Assembly: GCA_030645995.1 (NCBI GenBank) | Contig: JAUSMU010000055.1 | Coordinates: 1-44,718, forward strand | DNA from: Gammaproteobacteria bacterium | GTDB lineage: Bacteria; Pseudomonadota; Gammaproteobacteria; Pseudomonadales; Pseudohongiellaceae | Direction: 5' to 3' | Length of the DNA: 44,718 nucleotides | Part shown: one piece after another, positions 1-11,818 of the stretch | Layout: each line of letters starts with the position of its first letter | Numbering within the stretch: the first letter of the stretch is position 1 | Notes under the pieces: model-generated | What the model saw: the letters and a program-made list of their open reading frames with translations, nothing else | The model's database searches: none | What the model was told of the DNA's origin: nothing | Program-made: the position numbers and the translations under genes

Positions 1-1406
1 ACCAGCAGCACCAGTAGAATGCCATGCGAGATGACGTCTCTGATGCCTGCCACTGGCAGCGGGTCGTCGTAGTCGAGCGGGGTGATCATGCGATAGACGA
101 TGCGCAGGTAGTAGAACAGGCCGATGCCGCTGCCGATGACCATGGCGGCGAGCGGGCCCCATTGGGCGGTCTCCACGCCGACGGAGAAAATGTAGAACTT
201 GCCGATGAACCCTACGGTGAGTGGTATGCCCGCGAGCGAGAGCAGCATCGCGGTGAAGATGACTGCCAGCCACGGGTCGCGCCAGAACAGGCCTTGGTAG
301 TGGCCGATGTGGTCGCGCTCGTGGGCGCTGTCGGAGACGACCATCATGACGCCGAACGCGCCGAGGGACATGATCACGTAGGCGGTGAGATAGAAGCTGA
401 CCGCTTCGCCGCCGAGTGAGCCGTCTCCGGTAATGGCGGAGTCAATCGTCATGAGTGCGATCAGCAGGTAGCCCATGTGTGCGATGGATGAATAGGACAA
501 CAGGCGCTTCAGGTTGGCCTGCAGCAGTGCGAGCAGATTGCCACCGAGGATGGAGAGCACGCCGATGACTGTGAGCACGTTGATGATCGCGGGGCTGTCG
601 AGTACACCCGACACGCTCAAGAAGCGCATCATCAACGCCGCCATGGCGACCTTGCCGACGGTGGCGAGAAACGCAGTCGCGGGCAATGGGGCACCTTCGT
701 AGACATCCGGCGTCCACAGGTGGAATGGCACAAGCGAAAGCTTGAACGCGAAGCCAGTAATGATGAGCAACGAGGCGACGACGAAGTACTCTGACCCGGG
801 GCCGTCGGCAATGCCCTGGGTGATGCCAACGCTGATATCGCTGAAATGCAGCGTGCCGGTTTGGGCATAGAGCAGCGCTACGCCGAACAGCACGAAGCCG
901 GAAGAGACAGCAGAGAGCACGAGGTATTTGATGCTCGCCTCCATCGGGTATTGCGCGGTGGCCTCGCGGTGCAGCGGGTAGGCAATCATGCCGTAGAGGC
1001 AAACGCTCAACGTTTCCATCCCGAGGAAGGCTGTGATGAAGTGGGTGCTGCTGACCATCACCAGCGCGCCGAGTGTGGCGATGGCGATGAGCAGATAGAA
1101 TTCGTCCTGATGATCTTCGAGATTGCACAGGTAGGGATAACTGAACAGTGTGACTGCAAGTGCGGCGAGCAATATCAGCGCGGTGCAGAAGATGTTGAAA
1201 TTGTCCACCTGCAGCAGCGGCGTCACTTCCTGCAGTGGGTAGCGGACGACTATCAGCAGGCTCAGCAGTGCCAGCAACAGGCCGCTCGCGGTGAGGATGC
1301 AGCTCACAGCGTGACTGCGTTTCACGGCCACCATCAGCATGGTGATGACAGGGGTCGCGGTGACGATGATCAGCGGCAACAGCAGCATCATTTGATCAAA
1401 GGTCAT
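1..1406 (-). CDS. nuoN: NADH-quinone oxidoreductase subunit N (partial, runs off left edge)
   Basis: Not in the ORF track because it is open at the edge. The reverse strand from 1406 reads MTFDQMMLLLPLIIVTATPVITMLMVAVKRSHAV..., ending ...GLFYYLRIVYRMITPLDYDDPLPVAGIRDVISHGILLVLLV; directly after nuoM with an ATGA overlap. Confidence 0.93.
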   Translation of the reverse strand, partial: MTFDQMMLLLPLIIVTATPVITMLMVAVKRSHAVSCILTASGLLLALLSLLIVVRYPLQEVTPLLQVDNFNIFCTALILLAALAVTLFSYPYLCNLEDHQDEFYLLIAIATLGALVMVSSTHFITAFLGMETLSVCLYGMIAYPLHREATAQYPMEASIKYLVLSAVSSGFVLFGVALLYAQTGTLHFSDISVGITQGIADGPGSEYFVVASLLIITGFAFKLSLVPFHLWTPDVYEGAPLPATAFLATVGKVAMAALMMRFLSVSGVLDSPAIINVLTVIGVLSILGGNLLALLQANLKRLLSYSSIAHMGYLLIALMTIDSAITGDGSLGGEAVSFYLTAYVIMSLGAFGVMMVVSDSAHERDHIGHYQGLFWRDPWLAVIFTAMLLSLAGIPLTVGFIGKFYIFSVGVETAQWGPLAAMVIGSGIGLFYYLRIVYRMITPLDYDDPLPVAGIRDVISHGILLVLL

Positions 1407-2926
1407 GGCAGCACCTCCCCGAACGACTCAAGCAAGAAGGTCATCGTTGGTTCCGCCATCGCAAGGAACGTCTGGGGATACATGCCCATCCACACCAGGC
1501 CGATTGCCATGGCGCCATAGCACAGGAGTTCGACACGTGAGAGGTCGGCGGGTTCTTGAAGATCGCGAGCAGGCTCGCTCCCACCGTGAGGAGTATGGTA
1601 AGGGCCGTGGAAGACGCGCTGGATCACCCAGAGGGAATAGACTGACGCGAAGATCAACCCCAGCGCCGCGAAAATGGTGGCGACTTGATTGACCTGGAAC
1701 GCGCCGAGCAGCGAGAGGAATTCGCCGATGAAGTTGCCGAGGCCGGGCATGCCCAGCGACGCAATCGAGAAGAACAGCGCCATCGCCGACATCAGCGGCA
1801 ACTTCGCCCACAGTCCGCCCATGCGGCCCATGTCACGCGTGTGAAAGCGATGCTGCAACCCGCCGGCCAGCATGAACAGCGCGGAGGACGTGAGACCGTG
1901 CGCCAGCATCGTCATCAGCGCGCCCTGCAGGCCATAGATGTTCCAGGCGTAGACACCGAGCAGCACAAAGCCCATATGGCTGACGCTGGTGTAGGCGATC
2001 AGGCGCTTGATGTCGGTCTGCGCGAACGCGAGCTTGGCGCAGTAGAGAATGCCGATCACGGCGATGGTCATGGCCACCGGCGCGAAGTCTGCTGCGGCCT
2101 CGGGGAACAGCGGCACTGCGAATCTTATGAGCCCATAGGCACCGGTCTTGAGCAGCACACCGGCCAGCAGCACGCTGCCCGCAGTGGGTGCCTGACTGTG
2201 GGCATCGGGCAGCCAGGAGTGCAGCGGGAACGCGGGCAGCTTGGTGGCAAAACCGATGAAGAAGCCGAGCATCACCAGCATCTGGAAGCGACCTTCGAGC
2301 ACCACGTTCTGCAGCTCGAAATAATCGAAGCTGAAGCGGCCGAACTGCACGAAGTGGAAGTACGCGAGACAGAGGATGGCCACGAGCAGAATCAATCCCG
2401 ACACCTGCGTGAATATGAAGAACTTCATCGCGGCGTACGCACGATTCTCGTGGCCCCAGATGGCAATGATGAGATACATCGGAATCAGCATCACTTCCCA
2501 GAAGAAGAAGAACAGGAACAGATCGAGCGCGGTGAACACGCCGACCACACCGGCCAGCGTCCACAGCAGGTTGAAGTAGAAGAAACCGGGGCGCTCGGTG
2601 ATCTCGTGCCACGCGGCCCCTGTCGCAATCAGGCCAAGGAAGACGGTGAGCGCCAGCATCAGCAATGAGAGACCATCGACCCCCACCTGCATGAAGATGT
2701 CGAAACGCGCAATCCACGACCACTTTTCGAGAATGAGCCACTGGCCTCCAGGTGAAAGCGGATCGGGAGAATTATCCAGACACAGCATCACCACAAGGAT
2801 CAGACTGAACACCATCGCGATCAGCGCTGTCACGCGCGGCAGGCGCGAATCCAGCGCCTCGCTCGCCCACGCCAGTGCGCCGCCAACAAACAGGATGAGA
2901 ATGAGCCAGATGACAATCATGCCCAC
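1403..2926 (-). CDS. nuoM: NADH-quinone oxidoreductase subunit M
   Basis: 507-aa membrane protein with typical NuoM motifs (LPDAHSQAPTAGSVLLAGVLLKTGAYG); operon position. Confidence 0.97.
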   Translation of the reverse strand: MGMIVIWLILILFVGGALAWASEALDSRLPRVTALIAMVFSLILVVMLCLDNSPDPLSPGGQWLILEKWSWIARFDIFMQVGVDGLSLLMLALTVFLGLIATGAAWHEITERPGFFYFNLLWTLAGVVGVFTALDLFLFFFFWEVMLIPMYLIIAIWGHENRAYAAMKFFIFTQVSGLILLVAILCLAYFHFVQFGRFSFDYFELQNVVLEGRFQMLVMLGFFIGFATKLPAFPLHSWLPDAHSQAPTAGSVLLAGVLLKTGAYGLIRFAVPLFPEAAADFAPVAMTIAVIGILYCAKLAFAQTDIKRLIAYTSVSHMGFVLLGVYAWNIYGLQGALMTMLAHGLTSSALFMLAGGLQHRFHTRDMGRMGGLWAKLPLMSAMALFFSIASLGMPGLGNFIGEFLSLLGAFQVNQVATIFAALGLIFASVYSLWVIQRVFHGPYHTPHGGSEPARDLQEPADLSRVELLCYGAMAIGLVWMGMYPQTFLAMAEPTMTFLLESFGEVLP

Positions 2927-4818
2927 ACTCCTATGCCGATCACGAGCACGAGCCCGCCGACGAGACTGATGGCATACCAGCGCAGGTAGCCCGTCTGCGT
3001 GAGCACGAGGGCGCGATTGCTGATGCGCGCGAGCTCTGCCAGTGCCGTGTAGAACTGATCGATCACGTCGCGACGATTGAACTGGGCGAGCGCGAGGAAG
3101 GGTTTGACGAAGACAAAGTTATAGAGTGCGTCCATGCCCCATCCGCTGAACCAGAAGCGGTTCAAGAATCTGCCGAGGGGAGAATTGAGAATCTGCGTAC
3201 GCAGATGTTGCCCGGCCTTCTCATATGGACGACTGCCGTAAAGCAGATAGCTGATCATCACACCGAAGATCGGCACCAGAATCATGACGGTGTGAATGAG
3301 CTGGCTCGGGTGTGTTTCTTCATGTGCCTCCGCGTGAGCAAACACAGCATCCACAGGGACGTGGATGAGCCCGCCAAACAATGACAGGACGCCGAGAATC
3401 AGTAATGGCAACGCCATGGCAATGCCGGTCTCCTCGTGGACCGCGCCGGGGACATGGTGCGCGTCGTGACTGGCGTGTTCCTGATGGTTATCCCTGCCGA
3501 AGAACACCACGAACACCAGCCGGAAACTGTACAGCGCCGTCATGAAGGCACCGAGCACGCCGCCGAGCCACAACAACATGCCGTACTGCGGATGGGCGAG
3601 CGCAGCGAGTAGTATCTCGTCCTTGCTGTAGAAGCCCGAGGTGAACGGCAACGCCGTGAGCGCCGCACTTCCGATCACGAACGACCAGAACGCCACCGGC
3701 AGCTTCCTGCGCATGTCGCCCATACGGAAGATGTCATGTTCGTGATGCAGACTGAGAATCACGGTGCCCGCTGCGAGGAACAGCAGCGCTTTGAAGAATG
3801 CATGAGTCATCAGGTGGAAGATCGCCGCCGACCACGCGCCGACACCCAGAGCGAGGAACATGTAGCCGATCTGGCTGATGGTGGAGTAGGCGAGAATGCG
3901 CTTGATGTCACGCTGGGTGAGCGCGGTGAATCCTGCCATCAGTAATGTCGCCAGACCCACGAACGCCACCAGCAACTGCACCGACGGCGCCAACTCGAAC
4001 AGGATGTGAGTGCGCGCAATCAGATAGACACCAGCAGTCACCATCGTAGCGGCGTGGATCAGTGCGCTGATCGGTGTCGGGCCCGCCATGGCATCGGGCA
4101 ACCACGTCTGCAGCGGCAGTTGTGCGGATTTGCCGACGGCGCCACCAAGCAGTAGCGCTGCAGCCGCCACTGCCATGCCCTGACCTTCCGACCACTGCTG
4201 CGGCGCCAGCGTCAGAATCTCCTGAATATTGAGCGTGCCAAGTTGCTGAAACAGCAGGAACAGACCGATCGCCATCGAGGTATCGCCCACACGGGTCACA
4301 ACAAACGCTTTGCGCGCGGCATAACCATTGGCGGGGTTGTCATACCAGAAGCCGATCAGCAGATAGCTGCACAGCCCCACGCCTTCCCAGCCGAGATAGA
4401 GCAGCACCAGATTGTCGGCGAGCACCAGCACCAGCATGGAGGCAACGAACAGATTCATGTAGGCGAAGAAACGCGCGAAACCCGGATCATCCGCCATGAA
4501 GCCGGTGGAGTAGAGATGAATCAGAAAACCAACACCGCTGATGATGAGCAGCATCACCACGGTCAGCCCGTCGAGGTAGAATGAGAAGCCGGGCGTGAAG
4601 GTGCCGACACTCATCCACGTCCATAGCAGTTGTGTGTGGGACTCAAGACCGCTGCCGAGAAACTCGATGCTGACCAGAGCCGCCAGCAGGAAGGAAAGCC
4701 CAATGCTGCCGACGCCGATCAGCCCCGCGATGCGGCGTGGCAACGAGCCGCGCGTGAGCACCAGCGCGAGGAAACCCGCGAGGGGAAATGCTGGCAACAG
4801 TCCAATCCATTCCAACAT
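2917..4818 (-). CDS. nuoL: NADH-quinone oxidoreductase subunit L
   Basis: About 634 aa; LPLQTWLPDAMAGPTPISALIHAATMVTAGVYL; ATG at 4818 preferred over GTG at 4821. Confidence 0.97.
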   Translation of the reverse strand: MLEWIGLLPAFPLAGFLALVLTRGSLPRRIAGLIGVGSIGLSFLLAALVSIEFLGSGLESHTQLLWTWMSVGTFTPGFSFYLDGLTVVMLLIISGVGFLIHLYSTGFMADDPGFARFFAYMNLFVASMLVLVLADNLVLLYLGWEGVGLCSYLLIGFWYDNPANGYAARKAFVVTRVGDTSMAIGLFLLFQQLGTLNIQEILTLAPQQWSEGQGMAVAAAALLLGGAVGKSAQLPLQTWLPDAMAGPTPISALIHAATMVTAGVYLIARTHILFELAPSVQLLVAFVGLATLLMAGFTALTQRDIKRILAYSTISQIGYMFLALGVGAWSAAIFHLMTHAFFKALLFLAAGTVILSLHHEHDIFRMGDMRRKLPVAFWSFVIGSAALTALPFTSGFYSKDEILLAALAHPQYGMLLWLGGVLGAFMTALYSFRLVFVVFFGRDNHQEHASHDAHHVPGAVHEETGIAMALPLLILGVLSLFGGLIHVPVDAVFAHAEAHEETHPSQLIHTVMILVPIFGVMISYLLYGSRPYEKAGQHLRTQILNSPLGRFLNRFWFSGWGMDALYNFVFVKPFLALAQFNRRDVIDQFYTALAELARISNRALVLTQTGYLRWYAISLVGGLVLVIGIGVWA

Positions 4819-4825
4819 CACGTCA

Positions 4826-4854
4826 CCCTGTGGGAGCGGGCCCCGCCCGCGAAA
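4826..4854 (+). repeat. REP-like palindromic element, copy A (CCCTGTGGGAGCGGGCCCCGCCCGCGAAA)
   Basis: 6-bp GC stem GCGGGC/GCCCGC with CCC loop, flanked by CCCTGTGGGA and GAAA, shared with a copy at 27626; located in the nuoK-nuoL gap. Confidence 0.7.
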
Positions 4855-4875
4855 ATAACCGCTCTCATCGCTTCA

Positions 4876-5184
4876 TCATCCCTTCATTTCACTTAGAACA
4901 CTGATATCCACGGTATGGAATCGCCTGTACATTTGAATGATGAGTCCCAGCCCCACCGCCACCTCGGCAGCGGCGAGCGTAAGAATCATCAGGAACATGA
5001 TCTGTCCGTCGGCATGACCCCAGCGTGCAGAGCCCACCACAAACGCGAGACCACACGCATTGAGCATGATCTCCAGCGACATCAGCACGAACACGATGTT
5101 GCGGCGCGTCAGCACGCCGATTAGCCCGCAGACGAAAAGAATCGCCGCGAGGATCAAGCCGTGTTCATAAGGAATCGATGGCAT
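4876..5184 (-). CDS. nuoK: NADH-quinone oxidoreductase subunit K
   Basis: 102 aa, NuoK-type small membrane subunit; operon position. Confidence 0.96.
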   Translation of the reverse strand: MPSIPYEHGLILAAILFVCGLIGVLTRRNIVFVLMSLEIMLNACGLAFVVGSARWGHADGQIMFLMILTLAAAEVAVGLGLIIQMYRRFHTVDISVLSEMKG

Positions 5185-5207
5185 TTAGGTTTACCTTTAA
5201 ATCATTC

Positions 5208-5690
5208 CTATCTCTTCGCCAGGTGGTAGGCGGCGATCAAACCCGCCAGCAGCAGCATCGAGGCGAGTTCCACCGCGAGCAGCCACGGACCGAATAACAA
5301 CACGCTGAGCTCATGCACACCCACTTCCACCGGCACCACGTCCACCCGCTGCGTGACGAGCACACTCACCAGTTGCACCAACAGCACCAGAATCAACAGC
5401 CCCGGACCGACCCACAACTGCGGACGCAGCCACGCCTTCTCTTCATTTTCCGTCGCCTGCCCCAGGTTGAGCATCATCATCGCGAACAGGAACAACACCA
5501 TGATCGCGCCCGCGTACACAATCGCTTCAAGCATCGCGGCAAAGGGCGCGCCGAGCACGAAGAAGATCACCGCCACGGCGAGCAGGGAAATAATCAAATA
5601 CACCAGTGCATGCACGACGTTTGTACTGATGGTCACCGAGATCGTGGAGATGAGCGCGACGGCACCCGCAAGATAGAAAAGCATCGTCAT
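5208..5690 (-). CDS. nuoJ: NADH-quinone oxidoreductase subunit J
   Basis: 160 aa; [42 protein letters not shown]. Confidence 0.96.
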   Translation of the reverse strand: MTMLFYLAGAVALISTISVTISTNVVHALVYLIISLLAVAVIFFVLGAPFAAMLEAIVYAGAIMVLFLFAMMMLNLGQATENEEKAWLRPQLWVGPGLLILVLLVQLVSVLVTQRVDVVPVEVGVHELSVLLFGPWLLAVELASMLLLAGLIAAYHLAKR

Positions 5691-6226
5691 GGCAGCAGGC
5701 TCCTCACGTCGACAGGCGGCGCTTCGTTGCGCGCCTCACCCTTGTCCTTGCCGCCGATCTTCTTCCCGGCAACCCGATAGAAGTTGTAGTCGTGGTATTT
5801 GCCGGTACCGTTGATCAGAAGGTCTTCTTTCTCCCACACCATGTCCTGGCGTACGTATTCGGCCATCTCAAAATCCGGGGTCAGTTGAATCGCGTTGGTG
5901 GGGCAGGCCTCCTCGCAAAAACCGCACATGATGCAGCGCGAGAAGTTGATGCGGAAGAATTCGGGATACCAGCGCCCTTCGTCGTCTTCGGCTTTCTGCA
6001 GCGCGATGCAATCCACCGGGCAGGCCACCGCGCAGAGGTTGCAGGCCACGCAACGCTCCTCGCCATCCGGATCACGGCTGAGAATGATGCGGCCACGCCA
6101 GCGCGCGGCCATCTGCGGCTGCACGTCGGGGTACTCCACGGTGTCGGTCTTGTCGAACGCATGCACGAACACACGCCACAACGTGACGACCTGACTGATG
6201 AGCGTGTCCTTGATGAGTCTCAACAT
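5687..6226 (-). CDS. nuoI: NADH-quinone oxidoreductase subunit I
   Basis: Two 4Fe-4S motifs [12 protein letters not shown] and [12 protein letters not shown]. Confidence 0.97.
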   Translation of the reverse strand: MLRLIKDTLISQVVTLWRVFVHAFDKTDTVEYPDVQPQMAARWRGRIILSRDPDGEERCVACNLCAVACPVDCIALQKAEDDEGRWYPEFFRINFSRCIMCGFCEEACPTNAIQLTPDFEMAEYVRQDMVWEKEDLLINGTGKYHDYNFYRVAGKKIGGKDKGEARNEAPPVDVRSLLP

Positions 6227-7192
6227 TTACATGCCTCCTTCCTGCCAGAGCACAAACGCGCCCGTGATCATCAGGTTGAGCAACGACAGCGGCAGCAGGA
6301 ACAGCCAGCCATAGGTCATGAGCTGGTCATAGCGCGGCCGCGGAATTGCGGCGCGCAGCAGAATAAAGAACGCGATGAAGAACGAGGTCTTCAGCACAAA
6401 CCAGACAATCGGTGGCAGGAAGGCCGGGCCCAGCCAGCCGCCGAAGAACAGCACCACCAGCAGCGACGAGATCAGCAGCACGCCCAGATATTCGCCCACG
6501 AAGAACATGCCGAACTTCATGCCCGAATACTCGGTGTGATAACCAGCGACAATCTCCTGCTCGGCCTCGGGAATATCGAAGGGTAGACGGTGACTTTCGG
6601 CGATGCCCGCGATCATGAAGATCAGGAAGCCGATGAATTGCGGAATGATGAACCAGCCATCGGTTTGCGCGATGACGATGTCGCGCAGATTGAAGGAACC
6701 GGTCAGCGCCACGACGCCCAGCAAGGAGATGCCCATGAACACTTCGTAGCTCACCATCTGCGCCGCAGCACGCAAACTGCCGAGCAGCGCATACTTGTTG
6801 TTCGAGGCCAATCCACCGAGCATCACGCTGTAGGCCCCCAGCGATGCCATCGCCAGCACGAACAGCACGCCGACATCCGAGTCGATCACGCCCACGCCGG
6901 GTGCAAACGGAATCACCGTGAAGCTCATCAGGATCACGAACATGATGATGGGCGGTGCGAGAACGAAACTGAACTTGTCCGCGAATGGCGGCACCCAGTC
7001 TTCCTTGGCGAAGATCTTGATCATGTCCGCCACCACCTGCAGCAGACCAAATGGGCCGACACGATTCGGGCCGAGGCGTTCCTGCCACAGACCAAGCAGG
7101 CGGCGTTCCACCCAGATCAGCATCGCGGCGACAATGATGACCGTGAAGAGAATGGCGCCGATGCTCAGAGGTGAACCGACTTCCCAGACCAT
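6227..7192 (-). CDS. nuoH: NADH-quinone oxidoreductase subunit H
   Basis: 321 aa; [54 protein letters not shown]. Confidence 0.97.
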   Translation of the reverse strand: MVWEVGSPLSIGAILFTVIIVAAMLIWVERRLLGLWQERLGPNRVGPFGLLQVVADMIKIFAKEDWVPPFADKFSFVLAPPIIMFVILMSFTVIPFAPGVGVIDSDVGVLFVLAMASLGAYSVMLGGLASNNKYALLGSLRAAAQMVSYEVFMGISLLGVVALTGSFNLRDIVIAQTDGWFIIPQFIGFLIFMIAGIAESHRLPFDIPEAEQEIVAGYHTEYSGMKFGMFFVGEYLGVLLISSLLVVLFFGGWLGPAFLPPIVWFVLKTSFFIAFFILLRAAIPRPRYDQLMTYGWLFLLPLSLLNLMITGAFVLWQEGGM

Positions 7193-7197
7193 GATGT

Positions 7198-10011
7198 TCA
7201 GCTCCTCCCTGGCTCAGAGTTGTTAATAAGGGAATCATTGATGATGAGATCACTGAACATCTGGCGGCTGCGAGCCAGCACGTTGTCGTCTTCGTGTACG
7301 GGAGCGACGCTGACGCTGCCAGCGAAAAGGTGACGATTGATCTCGGCACCACAGTAGATGCCGACCGCGCCCGCCGCGATACGCTGACGAATCAGCACCG
7401 GCAACTCCACGACATGATCTCCGTTGCTGACGCGGGCCAGGCCGTGCTGATGCAGCCCGAGCGCAGTCGCCTCGCTTTTACCGATGCACAGGTAGGGGCC
7501 GACGGAGCGTGCGGTAATGGCGGGCGACTTGGCACTCAACTCGTCGCTGCCGAAGATGTGATCGATGAAGTAGACGACGAATGTGCCTTTTTTGCCGGCC
7601 TTGGCAGGATTGACTGCCATTGCACTCTGGGGCGGCAGTGTGCGCTGCAGCAGATGCACGCCCTTGCAGCCTTGCTTCAGCTCACCATTGATCTCGTCTT
7701 GAAACTTGCTGATGGCCTGATTGGAATTCCACCCGGGTGCCCACGCCGCAGAAAGCAGACTGGAATCCTTTTGCAGCGACAATCCTTCCATCGAAAACGC
7801 CATCGGTGATTGCCGATCTGTCGGCTGTTTCGACTCATGCACATTGCTGTTCGCGTGCATGGCCGTGCGGCCGCTGTAGCGATGTAGCTGGCGCGGCGAC
7901 TTCATCAGCGCCTGCATGCCGGTGCGCGGTGGCAGCAGCTTCTCCGCTCCCGCAAACGCCGCGAGTGTCTGCGCGCTGTGAAAGAGAATTGTCTCACTGG
8001 TGGTGAGCAGGGGCGAGAGCGGATCGTGGGGTGTCAGCCACTCGTAGCCAGGGCGCAGCGCCGCATCGGCCGGGAACACCTGATGACTGGATTGCGCGCG
8101 CCCTTCGTAGTTCACGAAAGTAGAGTTCTGCTCCGCGAAGCTCGTGACGGGCAGCAGCAACTGCGCACGCGCATTGAAACTGTTGTGTAGCTGATCGATC
8201 ACCACCCATACCGCACTACCGGAATCAGTACCTGCAATTGCCGCATCAAGCGCGGCGGGTGTAGTGCGCAGTGAGAGATCATTCTCCAGCACGATGGCGG
8301 CGTCAGCGTTGCCACGGGCAAGGCGTTGCAACGCCTCGTCGAGAGTGCCCCCGCCCTCCTCCATCAACAACGCCAGCCCCATGGTGTTGACCTCGGGCAT
8401 GGCAAAACACAGATTGATCGCAGCGGATTGCACACTGTGTTTGCGCAATGCCCTGGCGACATTGGCAGCCGCATGGATCAACGCCTCACTCCCGGCACTG
8501 ATGCCCGAGACAATCGTGGGCTTTGTGGCGCTGATGAGGGCAGCGGCAATACGCCTTGCCTGCTCTGCGGAATCTTCGTCGGTCGCGGCAGTTCCCACGG
8601 AGGCATCAATGGTGTTGGCAATGGCAGACAGCAATGCCACTTGCTGAGCGATGGTGCTGAGGCAGGTCTCCGTCGCGACATCGTCCAATCGGGTACCCTG
8701 TGGACTCAGAATGAACAGCGGGCTCAATTCGTTTTGCGCCAGCTCACGCACCGCTGCATCCTGCCACAGCGGAATGCGCGCATCGGTGGCCAGTTGCGAC
8801 GCACGATTGCGCACAGCCTGGCGCAAAGCCAACGCAAAACGTGGCGACGTATTGGTGATGTCCTCATTCACGACCAGCACGCAGTCGGCCTGCTCCAGTG
8901 TGCGGATGTCCGGGCAATGCAGCCCCTGTTCGCGGTTGATGGCAATGACAGCCTGCATGCAGCGTTGCTGCTCTGCGGAGAAACCCGCGTAGAAATTCTT
9001 CACGCCAACGCGGGCACGCAATGCCAGATTGCTTTCCAGTGACGCCCGTGGCGAACCGATGCCCACCACATCGCCTGCCGTCAGCGCATCGAACTGGCGC
9101 TGAGCCTCTTGTTGCGTGAGCGGCTTGCGTACACCCTTCTCGTCGGCATGCGAGGACACAAGACTCGCTTCAGTGATGCGATTGTCGCTGCTGTTGAAAC
9201 CGTAACCAAAGCGTCCACGGTCGCAGAGGAAGTAACCGTTCAGATCATGATGGTAACGATTGACGATGCGGCGCAGCGTGCCGTAGCGCTCACCCGGTGT
9301 AGTGTTGCACCCGGCTCCGCAACCGGTGCAGATCGAAGGCGCCGTTTGCAGATCCCACTTGCGCGTGTAGTGTTCACTGAAGGTCTTGTCGGTGAACACG
9401 CCAGTCGGGCACACCTCTACCAGATTGCCGCTGAACTCGCTCTCGAGTGTCCCTTCTTCCTGGCGCCCGAAGTAGACGTGATGATGCGCGCCGAGTGCTG
9501 CCAGATCCTTGCCGCCCGCGTAATCGTCGTAGTAGCGCACGCAACGGTAACAGGCGATGCAGCGGTTCATCTCATGATTGATGAAGGGACCAAGATTCTG
9601 GTTGCGATGCGTGACCTTCTTGAAGTCGTAGCGGCGATAGTTGTGACCGGACATCTGTGTCATGTCCTGCAGGTGGCACTCGCCCCCTTCTTCGCACACC
9701 GGACAGTCGTGAGGATGACTGATCATCAGACTCTCGATGACACTGCTGCGCATCTTCACGGCCTGCGCATCGGCAATGGAAATGATCGCGCCGTCACTGG
9801 CAGGCGTCATGCACGACATCACCACCGTGCCGATCTTGTCGTCCGCGTTGCGATATTGTTTCACCGCGCACTGACGACAGGCGCCGACCGAACCCATGCA
9901 CGGATGCCAGCAGAAATAGGGCAGGTCAAGCCCATGCGACAGACACTCCTGCAGCAGATTGTTCTGCGGGTTGACCTCATAGACGATGCCATCAACGGTT
10001 ATCTTTGCCAT
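7198..10011 (-). CDS. nuoG: NADH-quinone oxidoreductase subunit G
   Basis: 937 aa; N-terminal 2Fe-2S and 4Fe-4S cysteine motifs ([35 protein letters not shown]). Confidence 0.97.
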   Translation of the reverse strand: MAKITVDGIVYEVNPQNNLLQECLSHGLDLPYFCWHPCMGSVGACRQCAVKQYRNADDKIGTVVMSCMTPASDGAIISIADAQAVKMRSSVIESLMISHPHDCPVCEEGGECHLQDMTQMSGHNYRRYDFKKVTHRNQNLGPFINHEMNRCIACYRCVRYYDDYAGGKDLAALGAHHHVYFGRQEEGTLESEFSGNLVEVCPTGVFTDKTFSEHYTRKWDLQTAPSICTGCGAGCNTTPGERYGTLRRIVNRYHHDLNGYFLCDRGRFGYGFNSSDNRITEASLVSSHADEKGVRKPLTQQEAQRQFDALTAGDVVGIGSPRASLESNLALRARVGVKNFYAGFSAEQQRCMQAVIAINREQGLHCPDIRTLEQADCVLVVNEDITNTSPRFALALRQAVRNRASQLATDARIPLWQDAAVRELAQNELSPLFILSPQGTRLDDVATETCLSTIAQQVALLSAIANTIDASVGTAATDEDSAEQARRIAAALISATKPTIVSGISAGSEALIHAAANVARALRKHSVQSAAINLCFAMPEVNTMGLALLMEEGGGTLDEALQRLARGNADAAIVLENDLSLRTTPAALDAAIAGTDSGSAVWVVIDQLHNSFNARAQLLLPVTSFAEQNSTFVNYEGRAQSSHQVFPADAALRPGYEWLTPHDPLSPLLTTSETILFHSAQTLAAFAGAEKLLPPRTGMQALMKSPRQLHRYSGRTAMHANSNVHESKQPTDRQSPMAFSMEGLSLQKDSSLLSAAWAPGWNSNQAISKFQDEINGELKQGCKGVHLLQRTLPPQSAMAVNPAKAGKKGTFVVYFIDHIFGSDELSAKSPAITARSVGPYLCIGKSEATALGLHQHGLARVSNGDHVVELPVLIRQRIAAGAVGIYCGAEINRHLFAGSVSVAPVHEDDNVLARSRQMFSDLIINDSLINNSEPGRS

Positions 10012-11279
10012 GGGCAGCCTCCGCCGTGAATGTGATCGTGGAAATCGTCGCGGAAGTGGCGCAGCGCGCTGCCCAGCGGGGCCATCGCGCCGGGTGCCAG
10101 CGCGCAGAACGTGCGACCCGGCCCCAGGTATTCCAGATGATCCGTCAGCACCTGCATGTCGGATTCCAACCCACCGCCCTTCTCGAAGCGCTGGAATATC
10201 TCATCGATCCACGGCAGCCCATCGCGGCACGGCGTACACCAACCGCAGGACTCGTGACTGAAAAATTTCATCAGGTTGCCCACCATGCCCACGGGGCAGG
10301 TTCGATCATCGAGCACGATCATCGTGCCGGTGGCCAGGCGACTGCCCGCCTTGCCGATCACGTCGTAATCCAGCGTGAGATCGAGGTGCTGTGGCAAGAG
10401 GAAGTCGGTGGAGCCACCACCGGGCAGGAAGGCGCGCAACGCATATCCATCACACATGCCACCCGCTTTATGTTCAAGCAGTTCGCGAATCGGCGTGCCC
10501 AGCGGCAACTCCCAGCAACCCGGATTCTTCACGCGGCCACTGACACCACACAGCTTCGTTCCCGCGTCGGCGCCGAGCCCAAGACCTTTGAACCACTCGA
10601 TGCCGTAGTTAACGATGCCCGGCAGATTGCACAGCGTCTCGACGTTGTTGACGATGGTCGGCTTGCCCCAAAGTCCGCTGACCTGGGGGAAGGGCGGCTT
10701 GGCGCGGGGATTCGCGCGCTTGCCTTCCAGCGCGTTGAGCAGCGCAGTTTCCTCGCCGCAGATGTAACGCCCGGCGCTGGTGTGCAGGATGATCTCCAGA
10801 TCAAATCCGGAGCCCTGAATATTCTTGCCGAGCAGCCCTTTGTTGTGCGCCTCGGCAATCGCGTTCTGCAGCAGTTTTTCCGCCCGCAGATATTCGCCGC
10901 GCAAAAAGATGTAGGCCGTGTTCGCTTGAATCGTGTATGCGGCGATCATCATGCCTTCGAGCAAGAGATGGGGATCACCTTCCATCAGCAATCGATCCTT
11001 GAACGTGCCTGGTTCCATTTCGTCAGCGTTGACGACGAGGTACTTGGTCTTGGGCGCGTTGTCGCCCATGGGCACGAAGCTCCATTTCAGACCCGTGGGA
11101 AACCCTGCCCCTCCTCTTCCCTTCAATCCGGAATTCTTGACCAGGTCGAGCACGTCGCCCGGCGCCATCGTCTTCAACATTTTTTCCACGCTGCCATAGC
11201 CACCGGCCGCGCGGTACTGTCCGATGTCGAACGGTGCCCGGCTCATGTCGATGTTCCTGGTCAGGGGACGATCAGTCAT
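9999..11279 (-). CDS. nuoF: NADH-quinone oxidoreductase subunit F
   Basis: GLKGRGGAGFPTGLKW; ESCGWCTPCRDG. Confidence 0.97.
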   Translation of the reverse strand: MTDRPLTRNIDMSRAPFDIGQYRAAGGYGSVEKMLKTMAPGDVLDLVKNSGLKGRGGAGFPTGLKWSFVPMGDNAPKTKYLVVNADEMEPGTFKDRLLMEGDPHLLLEGMMIAAYTIQANTAYIFLRGEYLRAEKLLQNAIAEAHNKGLLGKNIQGSGFDLEIILHTSAGRYICGEETALLNALEGKRANPRAKPPFPQVSGLWGKPTIVNNVETLCNLPGIVNYGIEWFKGLGLGADAGTKLCGVSGRVKNPGCWELPLGTPIRELLEHKAGGMCDGYALRAFLPGGGSTDFLLPQHLDLTLDYDVIGKAGSRLATGTMIVLDDRTCPVGMVGNLMKFFSHESCGWCTPCRDGLPWIDEIFQRFEKGGGLESDMQVLTDHLEYLGPGRTFCALAPGAMAPLGSALRHFRDDFHDHIHGGGCPWQR

Positions 11280-11818
11280 TTGCTTTCACTTGCCTCTTTG
11301 TTCAACGCTCTTTGCGCAAACAGTTGGTCGATTTTTTCCGCAGTCAAATTGCGATGCTGTTCTCCATCCATCAGCATCACCGGCGCACGATCACAATCAC
11401 CGAGACAGGGCACAGGCAGCAAGGTGTATTCGCCATCGGCAGTCGTCTGTCCGTAGTCGATACCCAGGCGATTGCTGATGTGCTCCTTGATTCGATCGCA
11501 GCCCATGATCCAGCAGCTCACGCTGTCGCAGAACAAGATCACGTTCCTTCCCACCGGTCTGCGAAAGATCAGATTGAAGAACGTCGCGACACCATCGAGT
11601 TCATGTGCAGACATGCCGAGATAGTCCGCCACACCCATCAGACTTTCATCCGACACCCAGCCCTGGTGCTTCTGCACAATCTTCAACGCCTCCAACCCCA
11701 CCGCGCGCTTGTCCGGGTACAGCGTCATCTCGTGATCGATCTCGTGCTTCTCTTCGGCAGTGAGAGCACGCGCTATCGGTCGTGATGTGCTGCTGGCAAT
11801 TATGTTCATAGGCATCAC
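11276..11818 (-). CDS. nuoE: NADH-quinone oxidoreductase subunit E
   Basis: Thioredoxin-like 2Fe-2S subunit, 180 aa; operon position. Confidence 0.96.
   Translation of the reverse strand: MMPMNIIASSTSRPIARALTAEEKHEIDHEMTLYPDKRAVGLEALKIVQKHQGWVSDESLMGVADYLGMSAHELDGVATFFNLIFRRPVGRNVILFCDSVSCWIMGCDRIKEHISNRLGIDYGQTTADGEYTLLPVPCLGDCDRAPVMLMDGEQHRNLTAEKIDQLFAQRALNKEASESK

Noticed and set aside
442-1128. 228-aa minus ORF in the nuoN region
   Set aside because: Out of frame with the NuoN reading, which continues unbroken from 1406 to the left edge
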